Source: Psychrobacter sp. 5A.1
GTDB lineage: Bacteria > Pseudomonadota > Gammaproteobacteria > Pseudomonadales > Moraxellaceae
Assembly (NCBI RefSeq): GCF_030407455.1
Contig: NZ_JASDDJ010000015.1
Span: 1-59,757 of the forward strand
Direction of reading: 5' to 3'
DNA length: 59,757 nucleotides
The stretch's first letter is position 1; each line of letters opens with the position of its first letter. Under the pieces are notes generated by a model. The model saw only the letters and a list, made by a program, of their open reading frames with translations, ran no database searches and was not told the origin of the DNA. The translations under genes and the position numbers were made by a program. Positions 36,432 through 44,585 of the stretch are shown in pieces.

Positions 36432-37782
36432 CAGACCTTAAAATAATCATCGCACCTTGGAAATAAGCGAGAGCCAAAAAGATAGGGGCAAGGTAACCGA
36501 GATAAGTACACATTGGAGTCATAGGAATAGAGAAAGTAGCACCCATAACAGTGAAAGACTTGTCAGCAGGACATTGACGAGATGCGTTAATGATATTATT
36601 ACTAATATCAAAACCTTTTATCGCAGCCCACGGATCAAATTCGCTTTGTTCAACTTCTGGTAGATTTAGGTCAGGATCACCAGCCTCATTGGTGGGAAGT
36701 AAGAGCCGTTTTATATCTTCTAATAATGATGTTTGCTCATCTTGGCGGTCTGTTATTTCGGAAAGGTCTTTGTTTATTAGTTCATCAATTTTTTCTTTTA
36801 GTTCTGTGTCATCGTATTTGTTATCAATGATTGACTGATTCAATTCATCGAGTTTTAAAAGTAGTTCAGTTAAATCCAATTCTATGTTTGCAACGTCTAC
36901 AGTCCAATCCTTATCTATTAGCTGTTGGAGCTTTGCTTCAATGGCTGATGTGTCAAAGTCAGGTTTATTATCTTGTATGGTTGTAATGATATTTTCTATG
37001 CTTTCATTAATGGTGGTTAAGTTATTGTTAACATTGCTTATATTGTTATTGACGTTGTTGATGCTGGTATTTACGTTATTAATATTATTATTGGTTGTAT
37101 TCATTGTGGTGACTATATTTTCAGTCAAAGAAATAATGCGGTTATCATTGTTAATTTGGGTATTGGTAAGATTAACTAGTTGCTGGAGAGAGCCACAGCA
37201 ATCACAAACAGGTTCACCATTTTCGTCACATTCTTGAATTGTAGGGTCGCAATCTTCGGGCATGTCATCTTTTACACAGTTACCGCCTAACATCTTATAG
37301 CCAGCAGGACATTGCCAAATACAGGCATCACCGTCTTTAGAATAACCAGCAGGACATTTTAGCTCGGTAACACAAGAAGTACCGTTCCAAACTTGACCAA
37401 CAGGACAAGAAGGGGGTTCTTCACAAACATAAGTACCACCATAATTACCATCTGGATGAGCATCAGCGGATACTGAACAGGAAAAAGAAATAACGCCATC
37501 AGAATGAGAAAGATTAAAAATACTTAAAGAATCACTACGAAGTTTACAATGCTCAAATTCAACAGCATCAAGACTATCAAAAGAGCGACCACGAATGGAA
37601 TAAGAACATTGGTCAGACCAAGAACCACCAGCACCACCACCACCAGTTGAACCACCATTCCCACCAAAACCACTGTCATTATCCCAAGAGCCACCAGCAC
37701 CACCAGCAGCATGAGCAGAGACATTAAAAAAGAAAGAAATAGCAATCAGAATGAAGGCTGTAATATAGAATAGTTTTTTCAT
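36424..37782 (-). CDS. Adsorption / attachment protein (pIII-like)
   Basis: 452 residues. Signal peptide (residues 1-26), a glycine- and serine-rich stretch (GGSWDNDSGFGGNGGSTGG), a Cys-rich domain with repeated CPAGY-type motifs (residues 125-195), an Asn-rich region with NNINNVNTSINNVNNN repeats forming a coiled coil (residues 210-265), further heptads, and a C-terminal membrane anchor with charged end. This is the host-binding tip protein of the virion; the Cys-rich and repeat domains should decide the receptor. The receptor is unknown. It overlaps the 26-residue gene upstream by four bases. Confidence 0.88.
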   Translation of the reverse strand: MKKLFYITAFILIAISFFFNVSAHAAGGAGGSWDNDSGFGGNGGSTGGGGAGGSWSDQCSYSIRGRSFDSLDAVEFEHCKLRSDSLSIFNLSHSDGVISFSCSVSADAHPDGNYGGTYVCEEPPSCPVGQVWNGTSCVTELKCPAGYSKDGDACIWQCPAGYKMLGGNCVKDDMPEDCDPTIQECDENGEPVCDCCGSLQQLVNLTNTQINNDNRIISLTENIVTTMNTTNNNINNVNTSINNVNNNISNVNNNLTTINESIENIITTIQDNKPDFDTSAIEAKLQQLIDKDWTVDVANIELDLTELLLKLDELNQSIIDNKYDDTELKEKIDELINKDLSEITDRQDEQTSLLEDIKRLLLPTNEAGDPDLNLPEVEQSEFDPWAAIKGFDISNNIINASRQCPADKSFTVMGATFSIPMTPMCTYLGYLAPIFLALAYFQGAMIILRSGD

Positions 37783-37859
37783 ACTTTAGCCAACATAATA
37801 CGGACGGCAGTGACGAGAGTCCAAACGACAAGCCAATTGATGATATGTGATTCAGACAT
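37779..37859 (-). CDS. 26-residue hydrophobic protein, probable pVII/pIX-type tip coat protein
   Basis: A very short gene: ATG at 37859, stop overlapping the ATG of the adsorption gene (ATGA overlap). The product begins MSESHIINWLVVW and has one membrane segment. GGGGG lies eight bases upstream as ribosome site. Filamentous phages encode tip coat proteins of about 30 residues at this point, so its size, hydrophobicity and coupling support a real gene. Confidence 0.7.
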   Translation of the reverse strand: MSESHIINWLVVWTLVTAVRIMLAKV

Positions 37860-37926
37860 AACGCCCCCTATTTACTTTGTTCAATCGACTAGCCGTAGCT
37901 AATCGACTGTGCAAAATAAGCAGGTA

Positions 37927-38172
37927 CTAGCGTACTACTCGACGTAGTAGGCCGATGCCAGCAATCACCACCAATACACCCAAAATGGCAATACCGATTG
38001 TTTCGACATTGGCAGTTTGTGCGCTGATAGCCGTGACAGTTTCTGTCATGTCCATTGCAGCGTGTGCGCCACTGGTGGCAACACCAAAGGTTAACGCAGC
38101 AGCTAAAGCAGCCATACCGCCTTTCTTTTTGTTCTTAACAAGAACAAGACCGTTTACAGTGTTTTGAGACAT
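37927..38172 (-). CDS. Major coat protein (pVIII-like)
   Basis: 81 residues. N-terminal signal peptide with Lys-rich start, hydrophobic core and an AHA cleavage site near residue 38. The mature part of about 43 residues has an acidic, helical start, a membrane segment IGIAILGVLVVIAGIGLL and a basic end LRRVVR. This acid-hydrophobic-basic form is the classic pVIII layout. Confidence 0.9.
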   Translation of the reverse strand: MSQNTVNGLVLVKNKKKGGMAALAAALTFGVATSGAHAAMDMTETVTAISAQTANVETIGIAILGVLVVIAGIGLLRRVVR

Positions 38173-38188
38173 GGTTACTACTCCTTTT

Positions 38189-38395
38189 TTACCCGAACGG
38201 ATTGTTCGAGTTTTTAATTAAGCGCCCCAATTCCCCGATTGCCCAGCCAGTAACAAGGACTAGGATAATTGCGGCACTGATTTTCCCTGCTTGTGCAGGT
38301 GTGATAGCTAATGCATCTAATACATTCGTTTGGATCGCCCAATTAACACAGGTGTTATTTTGCAATTCAACGCATACATAAGATTCATTAGCCAT
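38189..38395 (-). CDS. Small membrane protein of the prophage (minor coat candidate)
   Basis: 68 residues, no signal peptide, two Cys near the N-terminus (YVCVELQNNTC) and one membrane segment at about residues 38-56. It is located between the ssDNA-binding protein and the major coat, where inoviruses carry pVII/pIX-like proteins. Confidence 0.8.
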   Translation of the reverse strand: MANESYVCVELQNNTCVNWAIQTNVLDALAITPAQAGKISAAIILVLVTGWAIGELGRLIKNSNNPFG

Positions 38396-38401
38396 TTCGG
38401 T

Positions 38402-38707
38402 TTAAGCCTTTTGTGTGTTTGGTTTAACATCAATAACAACGAGCTTGGAATTATTACCAGTGGTCTGATTTTCCCAAGTCACTTCACCCACAAATTCTTT
38501 GGTGATGTTGTGAGTACGCATAAAATCATGATAATTATCTGACGTACCCCAGTTGTATTGAATAGACGGATTGCCCCAGCCTTCGGCATCACTTGAAAAC
38601 TGAGTTTCAATATAGACTTTGGTAGAGTCATAAGGGCGACCAGTATCTTCAATAACGCCTTTACTAGGCTTCATGGCTTTAATGACTGATTGTGTTTTAA
38701 ATTGCAT
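38402..38707 (-). CDS. Single-stranded DNA-binding protein (pV-like) of the prophage
   Basis: 101 residues, predicted mostly beta with VYIETQFSSDAEGWGNPS and FVGEVTWENQ. Position (directly after Rep with an 11-base overlap and before the coat genes) and size fit the gene V-type protein that covers phage ssDNA. Sequence similarity alone is weak, so the call rests mainly on context. Confidence 0.7.
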   Translation of the reverse strand: MQFKTQSVIKAMKPSKGVIEDTGRPYDSTKVYIETQFSSDAEGWGNPSIQYNWGTSDNYHDFMRTHNITKEFVGEVTWENQTTGNNSKLVVIDVKPNTQKA

Positions 38708-39911
38708 AGATAGATTCCTTTAGTACGTTTTCATAAGGTGAACTTTCAATCATTGGAGCACCGAAAGGAGTCCAATGCGGAGCGCGGAAAATCATTTTTT
38801 CAAACAAGCGTAAACGCTTAGGGTAATAATCGGTTTTTTCAGTGATAAGCATTTCTAGTATTTCGCTGTCATCTTGGTATATGTCGCGGAATACTTTCAT
38901 GTAACGCCCAAACTGGTGTTTAACAACCTGTACAGACTTGTGAAAGCTGATGGTCATGGTTTTTTTGATTGTCTCTATACGTGTAGGGCAAAAATTTTCT
39001 TTGTCGGTGGCGTATTGTGCAATCTCTGTCATATAGGGATACGTACCAGCAAAATACTCGCTGGGGTGTAGCAATATATCTAAAGGAATAATGCGAGACT
39101 TGTTACCAAGCTCAACTTCATGGCGAAACCAAGGTGATTCAGGATTGCCGAGCTGCTTACCCTTTTCATAACCTCTGTATAGCTTGCCATTGGAACGGCT
39201 GCCAACTTGGAGAGTACGACCGCGACCTTCATGACGTTTCCAGTCGCCTAACTGTTGAACTTTAGGTAACTTATTTGTAAGGGCAAAACCACCGTTTGTG
39301 TCTGATTCATCGGCTAATTCGGCAGAGCTGTAAAGACCTTCTATATCATCGTGTGCAAGGTCACAGCGTGATATTTTTGGATCTATAACCTTAGGGTTAC
39401 CATCGGAATCTATTGCAGTGAGCCACTGATATAAGCCAAACTCCCACCACGTTTCAGCGACGTGAGTACCTTCACCGTAAATCATGATTAAGATGCTAGG
39501 ATTATCAGCGTTAAAATTATGAATACCGATCAAGCCCAAAGGCATAGAAGGGTCACCAATGCGAAAGGTGTAATGATAACGGTTACGGCTTACGCCTGTG
39601 TCATGTATGTCGGCAAAGTCATCACCCATGATTACCCTAAGAACGTTACCTATGTGATAGGCGGTTTCGGTTGCTAGCTTGCGCTTTTTGTCGTTGTCTA
39701 AATCTGGGTTAATCATGTTCTGGTGTAGCTGTGTATCGAATGTGCTTGGGTGTACTACAAGGTTAAGAGCATCAATAACGGCTATTTCTCCGTTTACAGG
39801 GATACGAAGGGATACTTCTTGGGGTTTGCCATTTTTGCCCATGACAACTGTTGTTGTATGTTGCGAGATTTGACGAACACCGTCTAAAGTCGTAGTTTTG
39901 TGCATTTGCAT
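38697..39911 (-). CDS. Replication initiation protein (Rep_trans type) of the filamentous phage
   Basis: 404 residues. Contains RCDLAHDDIEG near residues 181-191, the metal/active region found in Rep_trans proteins (RstA/NGO0473-like), VSRNRYHYTFRI in the N-terminal part and FRHEVELGNKSRIIP in the middle. It nicks the origin to start rolling-circle replication. A likely nick region is the hairpin group at 40261-40390, 350 bases upstream. Confidence 0.88.
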   Translation of the reverse strand: MQMHKTTTLDGVRQISQHTTTVVMGKNGKPQEVSLRIPVNGEIAVIDALNLVVHPSTFDTQLHQNMINPDLDNDKKRKLATETAYHIGNVLRVIMGDDFADIHDTGVSRNRYHYTFRIGDPSMPLGLIGIHNFNADNPSILIMIYGEGTHVAETWWEFGLYQWLTAIDSDGNPKVIDPKISRCDLAHDDIEGLYSSAELADESDTNGGFALTNKLPKVQQLGDWKRHEGRGRTLQVGSRSNGKLYRGYEKGKQLGNPESPWFRHEVELGNKSRIIPLDILLHPSEYFAGTYPYMTEIAQYATDKENFCPTRIETIKKTMTISFHKSVQVVKHQFGRYMKVFRDIYQDDSEILEMLITEKTDYYPKRLRLFEKMIFRAPHWTPFGAPMIESSPYENVLKESIYAI

Positions 39912-39967
39912 AATCCGTTACCCCCGTGTTACTACTTGGGGGTTTCGCTCCCCCGAAAATTATCGTT

Positions 39968-40231
39968 CTATTGACCTTTACCGAAAGATACGCGCATTAG
40001 GTCGTTTTCTTCTTGTACCAAGTTTGCGTAAATACCAATGGCGTTCTTTGTTCCAATGTCAAAAGATTTTGAACGAGCTATTTCGATCAACTCAAAAAGT
40101 GCTACTTCTTCGGCTTGGGCAATGTTGCCGTCAGAAATTAAATTACCTGCTGACTCATTTAAGGACATGGCGACAAAGACAAGAGCTGCTTGCTGGAACT
40201 GTTTTTCAGTTTCATAAAATGCGTATGTCAT
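39968..40231 (-). CDS. Small prophage protein of unknown function
   Basis: 87 residues from the ATG at 40231, where AAGG lies upstream; the frame is open to 40246 with TTG. Helical, with EVALFELIEIARSKSFDIG. No family recognised. First gene after the hairpin region and just before Rep. Confidence 0.7.
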   Translation of the reverse strand: MTYAFYETEKQFQQAALVFVAMSLNESAGNLISDGNIAQAEEVALFELIEIARSKSFDIGTKNAIGIYANLVQEENDLMRVSFGKGQ

Positions 40232-40260
40232 AAGAAAAGCCTTCAAAATTTAGCCTAAGT

Positions 40261-40390
40261 ACAGCCCAATAGAGTTCAAGAAATGAAATAGATTGGGCGT
40301 GGGCTGTGGGTCAGTCATTAACTTTAAATAACTAAAAAGCCAGTTATCTAAAGTTAATAACTCGACCATCTGTGAATGATGGTGAGTTAT
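40261..40390. other. Three-hairpin intergenic region of the phage: candidate origin / packaging signal
   Basis: Hairpin 1 (40261-40307): ACAGCCCAAT can pair with ATTGGGC (40292) or GGGCTGT (40301). Hairpin 2 (40319-40356): TAACTTTA plus ATAACT pair with AGTTAT plus TAAAGTTA, 14 of 15 positions. Hairpin 3 (40357-40390): ATAACTC plus ACCATC pair with GATGGT plus GAGTTAT with one bulged G. Filamentous phages place the plus and minus origins and packaging signal in such hairpins. Confidence 0.75.
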
Positions 40391-40398
40391 TGATTAAA

Positions 40399-40515
40399 TT
40401 ATTCAATTAATGAAAAAGCGTAAAAAGCCACATAAACAGGAAAGAGAACGCAAGCAGCAATTGATATAACTAAAAATATAATGCCGAAAGCGTTAACAGA
40501 CCAAAGCAAAAACAT
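40399..40515 (-). CDS. 38-residue membrane protein of the prophage
   Basis: Begins MFLLWSVNAFGIIFLVISI and is almost entirely hydrophobic. The ATG at 40515 has GGAG at good distance, formed by the last codons of the gene upstream (stop at 40521), so translation is coupled. Function unknown; too short for routine gene finders. Confidence 0.7.
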   Translation of the reverse strand: MFLLWSVNAFGIIFLVISIAACVLFPVYVAFYAFSLIE

Positions 40516-40520
40516 ATCAA

Positions 40521-40691
40521 TCACTCCGAAATTGGCTTGCAATATTTGCTATCTATTTGAAGCATTTCAGGGCAGTGAATTGCTTCAAACTCTGCATTAT
40601 TTTTAGTTTCTTTAGAATCAAAGTGGTCAATGAAAGGAAGGCTAAGAATAAGAAAAAGCATAAGACCAAAAATAAGATTAATGGGATTCAT
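40521..40691 (-). CDS. 56-residue single-span protein of the prophage
   Basis: Begins MNPINLIFGLMLFLILSLPF (one membrane segment) with a polar tail containing two Cys. GGAG precedes the ATG at 40691, overlapping the stop of the upstream gene (40697). Function unknown. Confidence 0.7.
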   Translation of the reverse strand: MNPINLIFGLMLFLILSLPFIDHFDSKETKNNAEFEAIHCPEMLQIDSKYCKPISE

Positions 40692-40696
40692 GACAA

Positions 40697-40921
40697 TTAC
40701 TCCGCTGTTTCATCAGGTAAAAATACAACCTCAGAGCGCAAAGGATCATCAATAGTATGTTGCGTATAAACACGAATAAAGATGCCCCCATCCACATCGT
40801 CATTGCTACTTAAAGCAGTATCGGAAGTTTCTGGAGGACAGGGGCAAAGGGTTAAGACTTCGACAGGACTATCAGAGATAGGCTGGAAGGACTCAGAAAG
40901 GCTTTTATATAATTGATACAT
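40697..40921 (-). CDS. Small acidic prophage protein
   Basis: 74 residues from the ATG at 40921 (GGAG at 40930-40933, eight bases away); the open frame starts three codons earlier. Contains LTLCPCPPE and a Ser/Asp-rich stretch. No family recognised. First gene of the leftward phage operon, divergent from the HTH regulator. Confidence 0.7.
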   Translation of the reverse strand: MYQLYKSLSESFQPISDSPVEVLTLCPCPPETSDTALSSNDDVDGGIFIRVYTQHTIDDPLRSEVVFLPDETAE

Positions 40922-40954
40922 AGTAAACACTCCAGAATAGTGTAGAATTAATTT

Positions 40955-40987
40955 AACGAAAATACGATAAATCTTCGTTATGAAGAT
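40955..40987. promoter_or_regulatory. Candidate operator between divergent phage genes
   Basis: ATCTTC-N5-GAAGAT (40971-40987) is a perfect dyad, and AACGAA (40955-40960) pairs with TTCGTT (40974-40979), overlapping it. It sits in the gap between the leftward operon and the rightward HTH gene; probably bound by that regulator. Confidence 0.5.
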
Positions 40988-41029
40988 AATATTTTAATTA
41001 TTAAGATTTAGCAAGCAAAGGAGAACGTC

Positions 41030-41320
41030 ATGAAACTAGAAATGCTAGTTGCAAGAGCAAAATTTTATGAAAAAACGCAGAAAGCAATAGCTGAAAAGCT
41101 GGAAATATCAGAAAGCAAATTTAGCGATTGGAAAAAAGGAAGGACAAAGCCAACGCCTTTTGAAATATACCGGATAGCAGAACTGGCAAGGCTTGAGCCT
41201 GAAATTGCGTTTTATGAAGTGATGGCAGAAATTGATAAAGAGAATGCAGATTATTGGTGCGCTCGGCGGGAATCGAACCCACGACCCTCGGCTTCGGAGA
41301 CCGATACTCTATCCAACTGA
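41030..41320 (+). CDS. Small HTH regulator of the prophage, reading across the attachment site
   Basis: 96 residues. HTH in residues 15-40 (TQKAIAEKLEISESKFSDWK) of the Cro/CI type, then a helical end. GGAGA upstream of the ATG is strong. The last 22 residues (WCARRESNPRPSASET and on) are encoded by the antisense strand of the tRNA-Arg. In the circular phage the frame would instead run 46 codons past the core into DNA next to int. It is the only rightward gene of the phage and probably the repressor. Confidence 0.8.
   Translation: MKLEMLVARAKFYEKTQKAIAEKLEISESKFSDWKKGRTKPTPFEIYRIAELARLEPEIAFYEVMAEIDKENADYWCARRESNPRPSASETDTLSN
41253..41299. other. Attachment site within the intact tRNA-Arg gene
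   Basis: 47 bases identical to 33994-34040, spanning the 3' half of the tRNA from CCA to the anticodon loop. The tRNA stays functional because the phage end restores its 3' half. Confidence 0.92.
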
Positions 41321-41331
41321 GCTACGAGCGC
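41255..41331 (-). tRNA. tRNA-Arg (anticodon CCG)
   Basis: 77 nt including encoded CCA. Read on the minus strand: acceptor stem GCGCTCG pairs with CGAGCGC, D-arm GCTC...GAGT, anticodon loop CTCCGAA giving anticodon CCG (reads CGG), T-arm GTGGG-TTCGATT-CCCGC, discriminator A. The anticodon stem has one G-U pair. It is the integration target for both elements. Confidence 0.96.
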
Positions 41332-41691
41332 ATATGATAACAATATACTGTCTATGATAAATACCATGCTTAGGTACGCATAATGACCAGCATAAGGTGT
41401 CAAAAAATAAAGACCGCCTAGTCTAACAAATAAAAACCATAAAGCCAATAAATGACAGCCATGATTGATGTTTTTTAAGAAAAAACAGACAAGTCATTAA
41501 ACAAGCATGGCAATTTACCTGCCTTTTCCCTTATAATGTTAGGGAGAATTCATATTTATAATCACCGATTGCAAGTGCGCTGGCATGCGGGATGGCTGTT
41601 TGCTATTGAGGACTTAGAGGTCGTCAAAGGAGGACAGACAGAATGTCCGAGCCATGCTAGCCTTTGTATACGTAATAAGAGAACGTGACGA
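41332..41691. other. Intergenic region between tRNA-Arg and cytochrome gene
   Basis: Promoter of the tRNA (minus) and leader of the cytochrome gene (plus). No gene or repeat recognised. Confidence 0.4.
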
Positions 41692-42333
41692 ATGAGAAAA
41701 GTAGTTATGTTATCGGCAGCTGCCATTCTAGGAATCGCTAGTATCGCGGTGAGCCAAGCTGAAAGTGTTGTAGACACACCTGTAACAGTATCTGACGTCG
41801 CAGAAGGCCAAGAGGTCGTAGAGAACGCACCTCAAAAGCTAGGCGATGATACCCAAGCTGCAGCAGATACGACAGATGGTGCTGCTCCAGTAGAGGGCGA
41901 AGAAGCAACCGCTGCTGTAGCGCCTGCCGCGGACGAAGAGCCAATTCCAAAAGATACGCCGCAAGTAGAAAAGCTGATTGCATTGTATCCGAACCTGATT
42001 GCTCGTATTCAGCCAGTTGCCAATGTGTGCTTTGAAGACGATGAAGTTTGTGATGTGACGGCACGTTCATCTGGCCCATCGGCTGGTGATGGTCCTCGCG
42101 ATGGTAAAGCGGTATACAATGCTGTGTGTCAAACTTGTCACTCAGCTGGCTTACTTGGGTCTCCTATTTTTGGTGACGCTGGTGCTTGGGGTCCACGTAT
42201 AGCAAAAGGTAAAGATACACTTTATACCCATGCTATTAATGGTTTCAATGCAATGCCTGCTAAAGGTGGTGCAGATATCCCTGATGAAGAAGTTCAAAAT
42301 GCCGTAGATTATATGGTTGAAGCTGCAAGCTAA
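41692..42333 (+). CDS. Periplasmic class I c-type cytochrome (c5-like)
   Basis: 213 residues. Signal peptide (to about residue 24), a long acidic/Ala-Pro-rich linker (residues 25-95), then a haem domain with CQTCH binding motif near residues 144-148 and Met ligand in FNAMPAKGG near residue 186. The linker begins with Thr/Val/Asp repeats. Electron carrier of respiration in the periplasm. A terminator follows at 42378. Confidence 0.93.
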   Translation: MRKVVMLSAAAILGIASIAVSQAESVVDTPVTVSDVAEGQEVVENAPQKLGDDTQAAADTTDGAAPVEGEEATAAVAPAADEEPIPKDTPQVEKLIALYPNLIARIQPVANVCFEDDEVCDVTARSSGPSAGDGPRDGKAVYNAVCQTCHSAGLLGSPIFGDAGAWGPRIAKGKDTLYTHAINGFNAMPAKGGADIPDEEVQNAVDYMVEAAS

Positions 42334-42377
42334 TCTTTATCCCGTGTTTTGCTAAGCTTTTACGGTAGTTATCTATA

Positions 42378-42413
42378 AAGCGCCTATTTCAGTGATGAGA
42401 TAGGCGCTTTTTT
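42378..42413 (+). terminator. Terminator of the cytochrome gene
   Basis: Stem AAGCGCCTATTTCA / TGAGATAGGCGCTT with a GTGA loop and a T tract. Confidence 0.92.
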
Positions 42414-42564
42414 CATCATAAATATTATCAATATGAGACTTCAGTTGCATTGCAGTTGAAATCCGTCAACAGTAGCCTCATTTTATGACATTACAACATC
42501 TCTTCTAGCCATTCGTCGTCTCAAAATATTTTTACATACATTTATAACAAACAAAGAGGTCTTC

Positions 42565-43527
42565 ATGTCAGAAGTACCAGCACTTACGATAAAAAACTTA
42601 TCCAAGACTTATGACAATGGGTTTTCGGCTCTAAAAGGGGTTGATTTAACCGTACCACAAGGTGGTTTTTTTGCGTTACTTGGTCCAAATGGGGCAGGTA
42701 AATCCACCATGATTGGTATCATCAGTTCGCTGTTTAAACCAACCACGGGCAGTGTACATATTTTTGGTAATGATTTATTAGAAAACCCTTCGATTGCTAA
42801 GCAATACCTTGGGATTGTGCCACAAGAATTTAATTTTAATATGTTCGAAAAAGTCGAAGATATTTTGATTACCCAAGCGGGATATTTTGGTATTTCTGCC
42901 AAAGAAGCTAAACCACGAGCAAAACGACTACTGACAGCGCTTGGTCTATGGGATAAGCGTGATAGTAAATCGCGTGAGCTATCAGGTGGTATGAAACGCC
43001 GTTTGATGATTGCCCGTGCATTGATTCATAAACCAAAATTATTGATTTTGGATGAGCCAACGGCTGGGGTCGATATTGAGCTACGTCGCTCTATGTGGGA
43101 GTTCATGCAGCAGATTAATATCGAAGAAAAGACCACTATTATTCTGACGACTCACTATCTCGAAGAGGCTGAGCAACTGTGTAAGCGCATTGCTATCTTG
43201 GATCATGGTGAGATTCGTATCAATACAGAAATGAAAGATTTGTTGGCGCAGCTGTCCGTTGAGACGTTTGTCTTTGATTTGGAAGTACCGTTTACCAGTC
43301 AATTGGTGTTGACAGGGGTGACAGGGACATCCCAACCAGATGATCAGACGCTTGAGGTGACGCTCACAGAAGGTGAGTCTTTGAACAGCGTCTTTGCGCA
43401 GTTGTCAGAGCAAGGCGTCACGGTAGGAAGTATGCGTAACAAAGCGAATCGATTAGAAGAGTTGTTTATGCGCTTGGTAGACAAAAATATTCAAAGTGAA
43501 GACAGCATGAAGGAGGCGGGATTGTGA
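42565..43527 (+). CDS. yadG: ABC transporter ATP-binding protein (YadG-like)
   Basis: 320 residues. Walker A GPNGAGKS near residues 40-47, signature LSGGMKRR near residues 142-149, Walker B LLILDEPTAGVD near residues 161-172 and the His in LTTHYLEEAE. The whole N-terminal part (FALLGPNGAGKST, VPQEFNFN, ELRRSMWEF) closely resembles E. coli YadG. A C-terminal domain of about 90 residues follows. GAGG precedes the ATG. It is coupled to the permease by a GTGA overlap. Confidence 0.93.
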   Translation: MSEVPALTIKNLSKTYDNGFSALKGVDLTVPQGGFFALLGPNGAGKSTMIGIISSLFKPTTGSVHIFGNDLLENPSIAKQYLGIVPQEFNFNMFEKVEDILITQAGYFGISAKEAKPRAKRLLTALGLWDKRDSKSRELSGGMKRRLMIARALIHKPKLLILDEPTAGVDIELRRSMWEFMQQINIEEKTTIILTTHYLEEAEQLCKRIAILDHGEIRINTEMKDLLAQLSVETFVFDLEVPFTSQLVLTGVTGTSQPDDQTLEVTLTEGESLNSVFAQLSEQGVTVGSMRNKANRLEELFMRLVDKNIQSEDSMKEAGL

Positions 43528-44330
43528 GTCAAGAAATGATAGATCCTAATAAAACCATGTCATGGAGCAAAAAGTGGATTGCTTTTCGCACCATATTGTT
43601 AAAAGAAGTTCGCCGAATTTTGCGTATTTGGCCACAGACATTGCTGCCACCAGTCATCACCATGAGTCTTTATTTTGTCATCTTTGGTAAAATGATTGGC
43701 TCGCGTGTGGGTGAGATGGGCGGGGTGCCATACATGCAGTTTATCGTGCCTGGCCTCATTATGATGTCGATTATCACCAACAGTTATTCAAATGTTGTCT
43801 CAAGCTTCTTTAGTGCTAAATTCACCTCTAGTATTGAGGAGTTGCTCGTTTCACCCGTATCCAAACATGCGATTCTGATGGGGTATATCAGCGGTGGTAT
43901 CTTTCGTGGACTGGCCATTGGTGTCATCGTCTCAATAGTCGCGCTGTTTTTTACCGACTTGGGCATTGAGCATATATTTGTGACGATATTTACAGTGCTT
44001 GGCACGTCTATCTTATTTTCGCTTGGTGGCTTTATCAATGCTGTTTTTGCTCGCTCATTTGATGATATCTCTATCATTCCAAGCTTTGTATTGACGCCGC
44101 TTACCTATCTTGGTGGTGTGTTTTATTCGATGGAAAATCTGTCACCATTTTGGCAAAATATCTCATTATTGAACCCCATTGTTTATATGGTCAATTCATT
44201 CCGTTACGGTATTCTTGGCTACTCTGATGTCAATGTTTGGTATTCGATGGCGGCTATTTTTGTATTCTGTGCGGTATTTTATACCATTGCTTATCGCTTA
44301 CTCAGTAATGGCTCACGTGTGCGCTTATAG
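43524..44330 (+). CDS. yadH: ABC-2 type transporter permease (YadH-like)
   Basis: 268 residues from a GTG start that overlaps the yadG stop. About six membrane segments, with the ABC-2 motifs PPVITMSLYFVIFGKMIGSR, MQFIVPGLIMMSIITNSY, FDDISIIPSFVLTPLTYLGG and LLNPIVYMVNSFRYGILG. The substrate is unknown; the family contains poorly characterised exporters. A terminator follows at 44368. Confidence 0.92.
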   Translation: MSQEMIDPNKTMSWSKKWIAFRTILLKEVRRILRIWPQTLLPPVITMSLYFVIFGKMIGSRVGEMGGVPYMQFIVPGLIMMSIITNSYSNVVSSFFSAKFTSSIEELLVSPVSKHAILMGYISGGIFRGLAIGVIVSIVALFFTDLGIEHIFVTIFTVLGTSILFSLGGFINAVFARSFDDISIIPSFVLTPLTYLGGVFYSMENLSPFWQNISLLNPIVYMVNSFRYGILGYSDVNVWYSMAAIFVFCAVFYTIAYRLLSNGSRVRL

Positions 44331-44367
44331 TCAAAATTGTTATAAATAAACAAACCGTTTTACTATC

Positions 44368-44393
44368 AAAGCCTGACATTGTTGGGCTTTTTT
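44368..44393 (+). terminator. Terminator of the yadGH operon
   Basis: Stem AAAGCCT / GGGCTTT (one G-T pair) with a T tract. Confidence 0.75.
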
Positions 44394-44585
44394 ATGGCAA
44401 AAGTTTAGCGATATGTTTGGGTAATAATACTTAGATAGTAATTTGGGCATTGGCATATTGCTATAGTCAGAGGTTAGTTTTTTAGTGAGCAGGTTATTAG
44501 CTAAATTGGTCATCAGCTGACCAGTTATTACTGTAAAATAACCCCTTTATGATTTGAATATATTCTATAGCTTAGAAGGTAATTT

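Larger units (their letters stand above)
33994..41299 (-). mobile_element. Integrated filamentous prophage (inovirus)
   Basis: About 7.3 kb bounded by perfect 47-bp repeats of the tRNA-Arg 3' end. The genes, nearly all on the minus strand, follow the filamentous order: small genes, intergenic hairpins, Rep, ssDNA-binding protein, small coat proteins, major coat, adsorption protein, DUF2523 coat protein, Zot, integrase. It uses its own tyrosine integrase rather than XerCD. No secretin gene is present, so virions would leave through a host secretin. All genes appear intact. Confidence 0.92.

Noticed and set aside
36884..37237. Hydrophobic 117-residue frame opposite the adsorption gene
   Set aside because: Antisense of the Asn-rich repeats; Leu/Val richness follows from complementing AAT/AAC codons.
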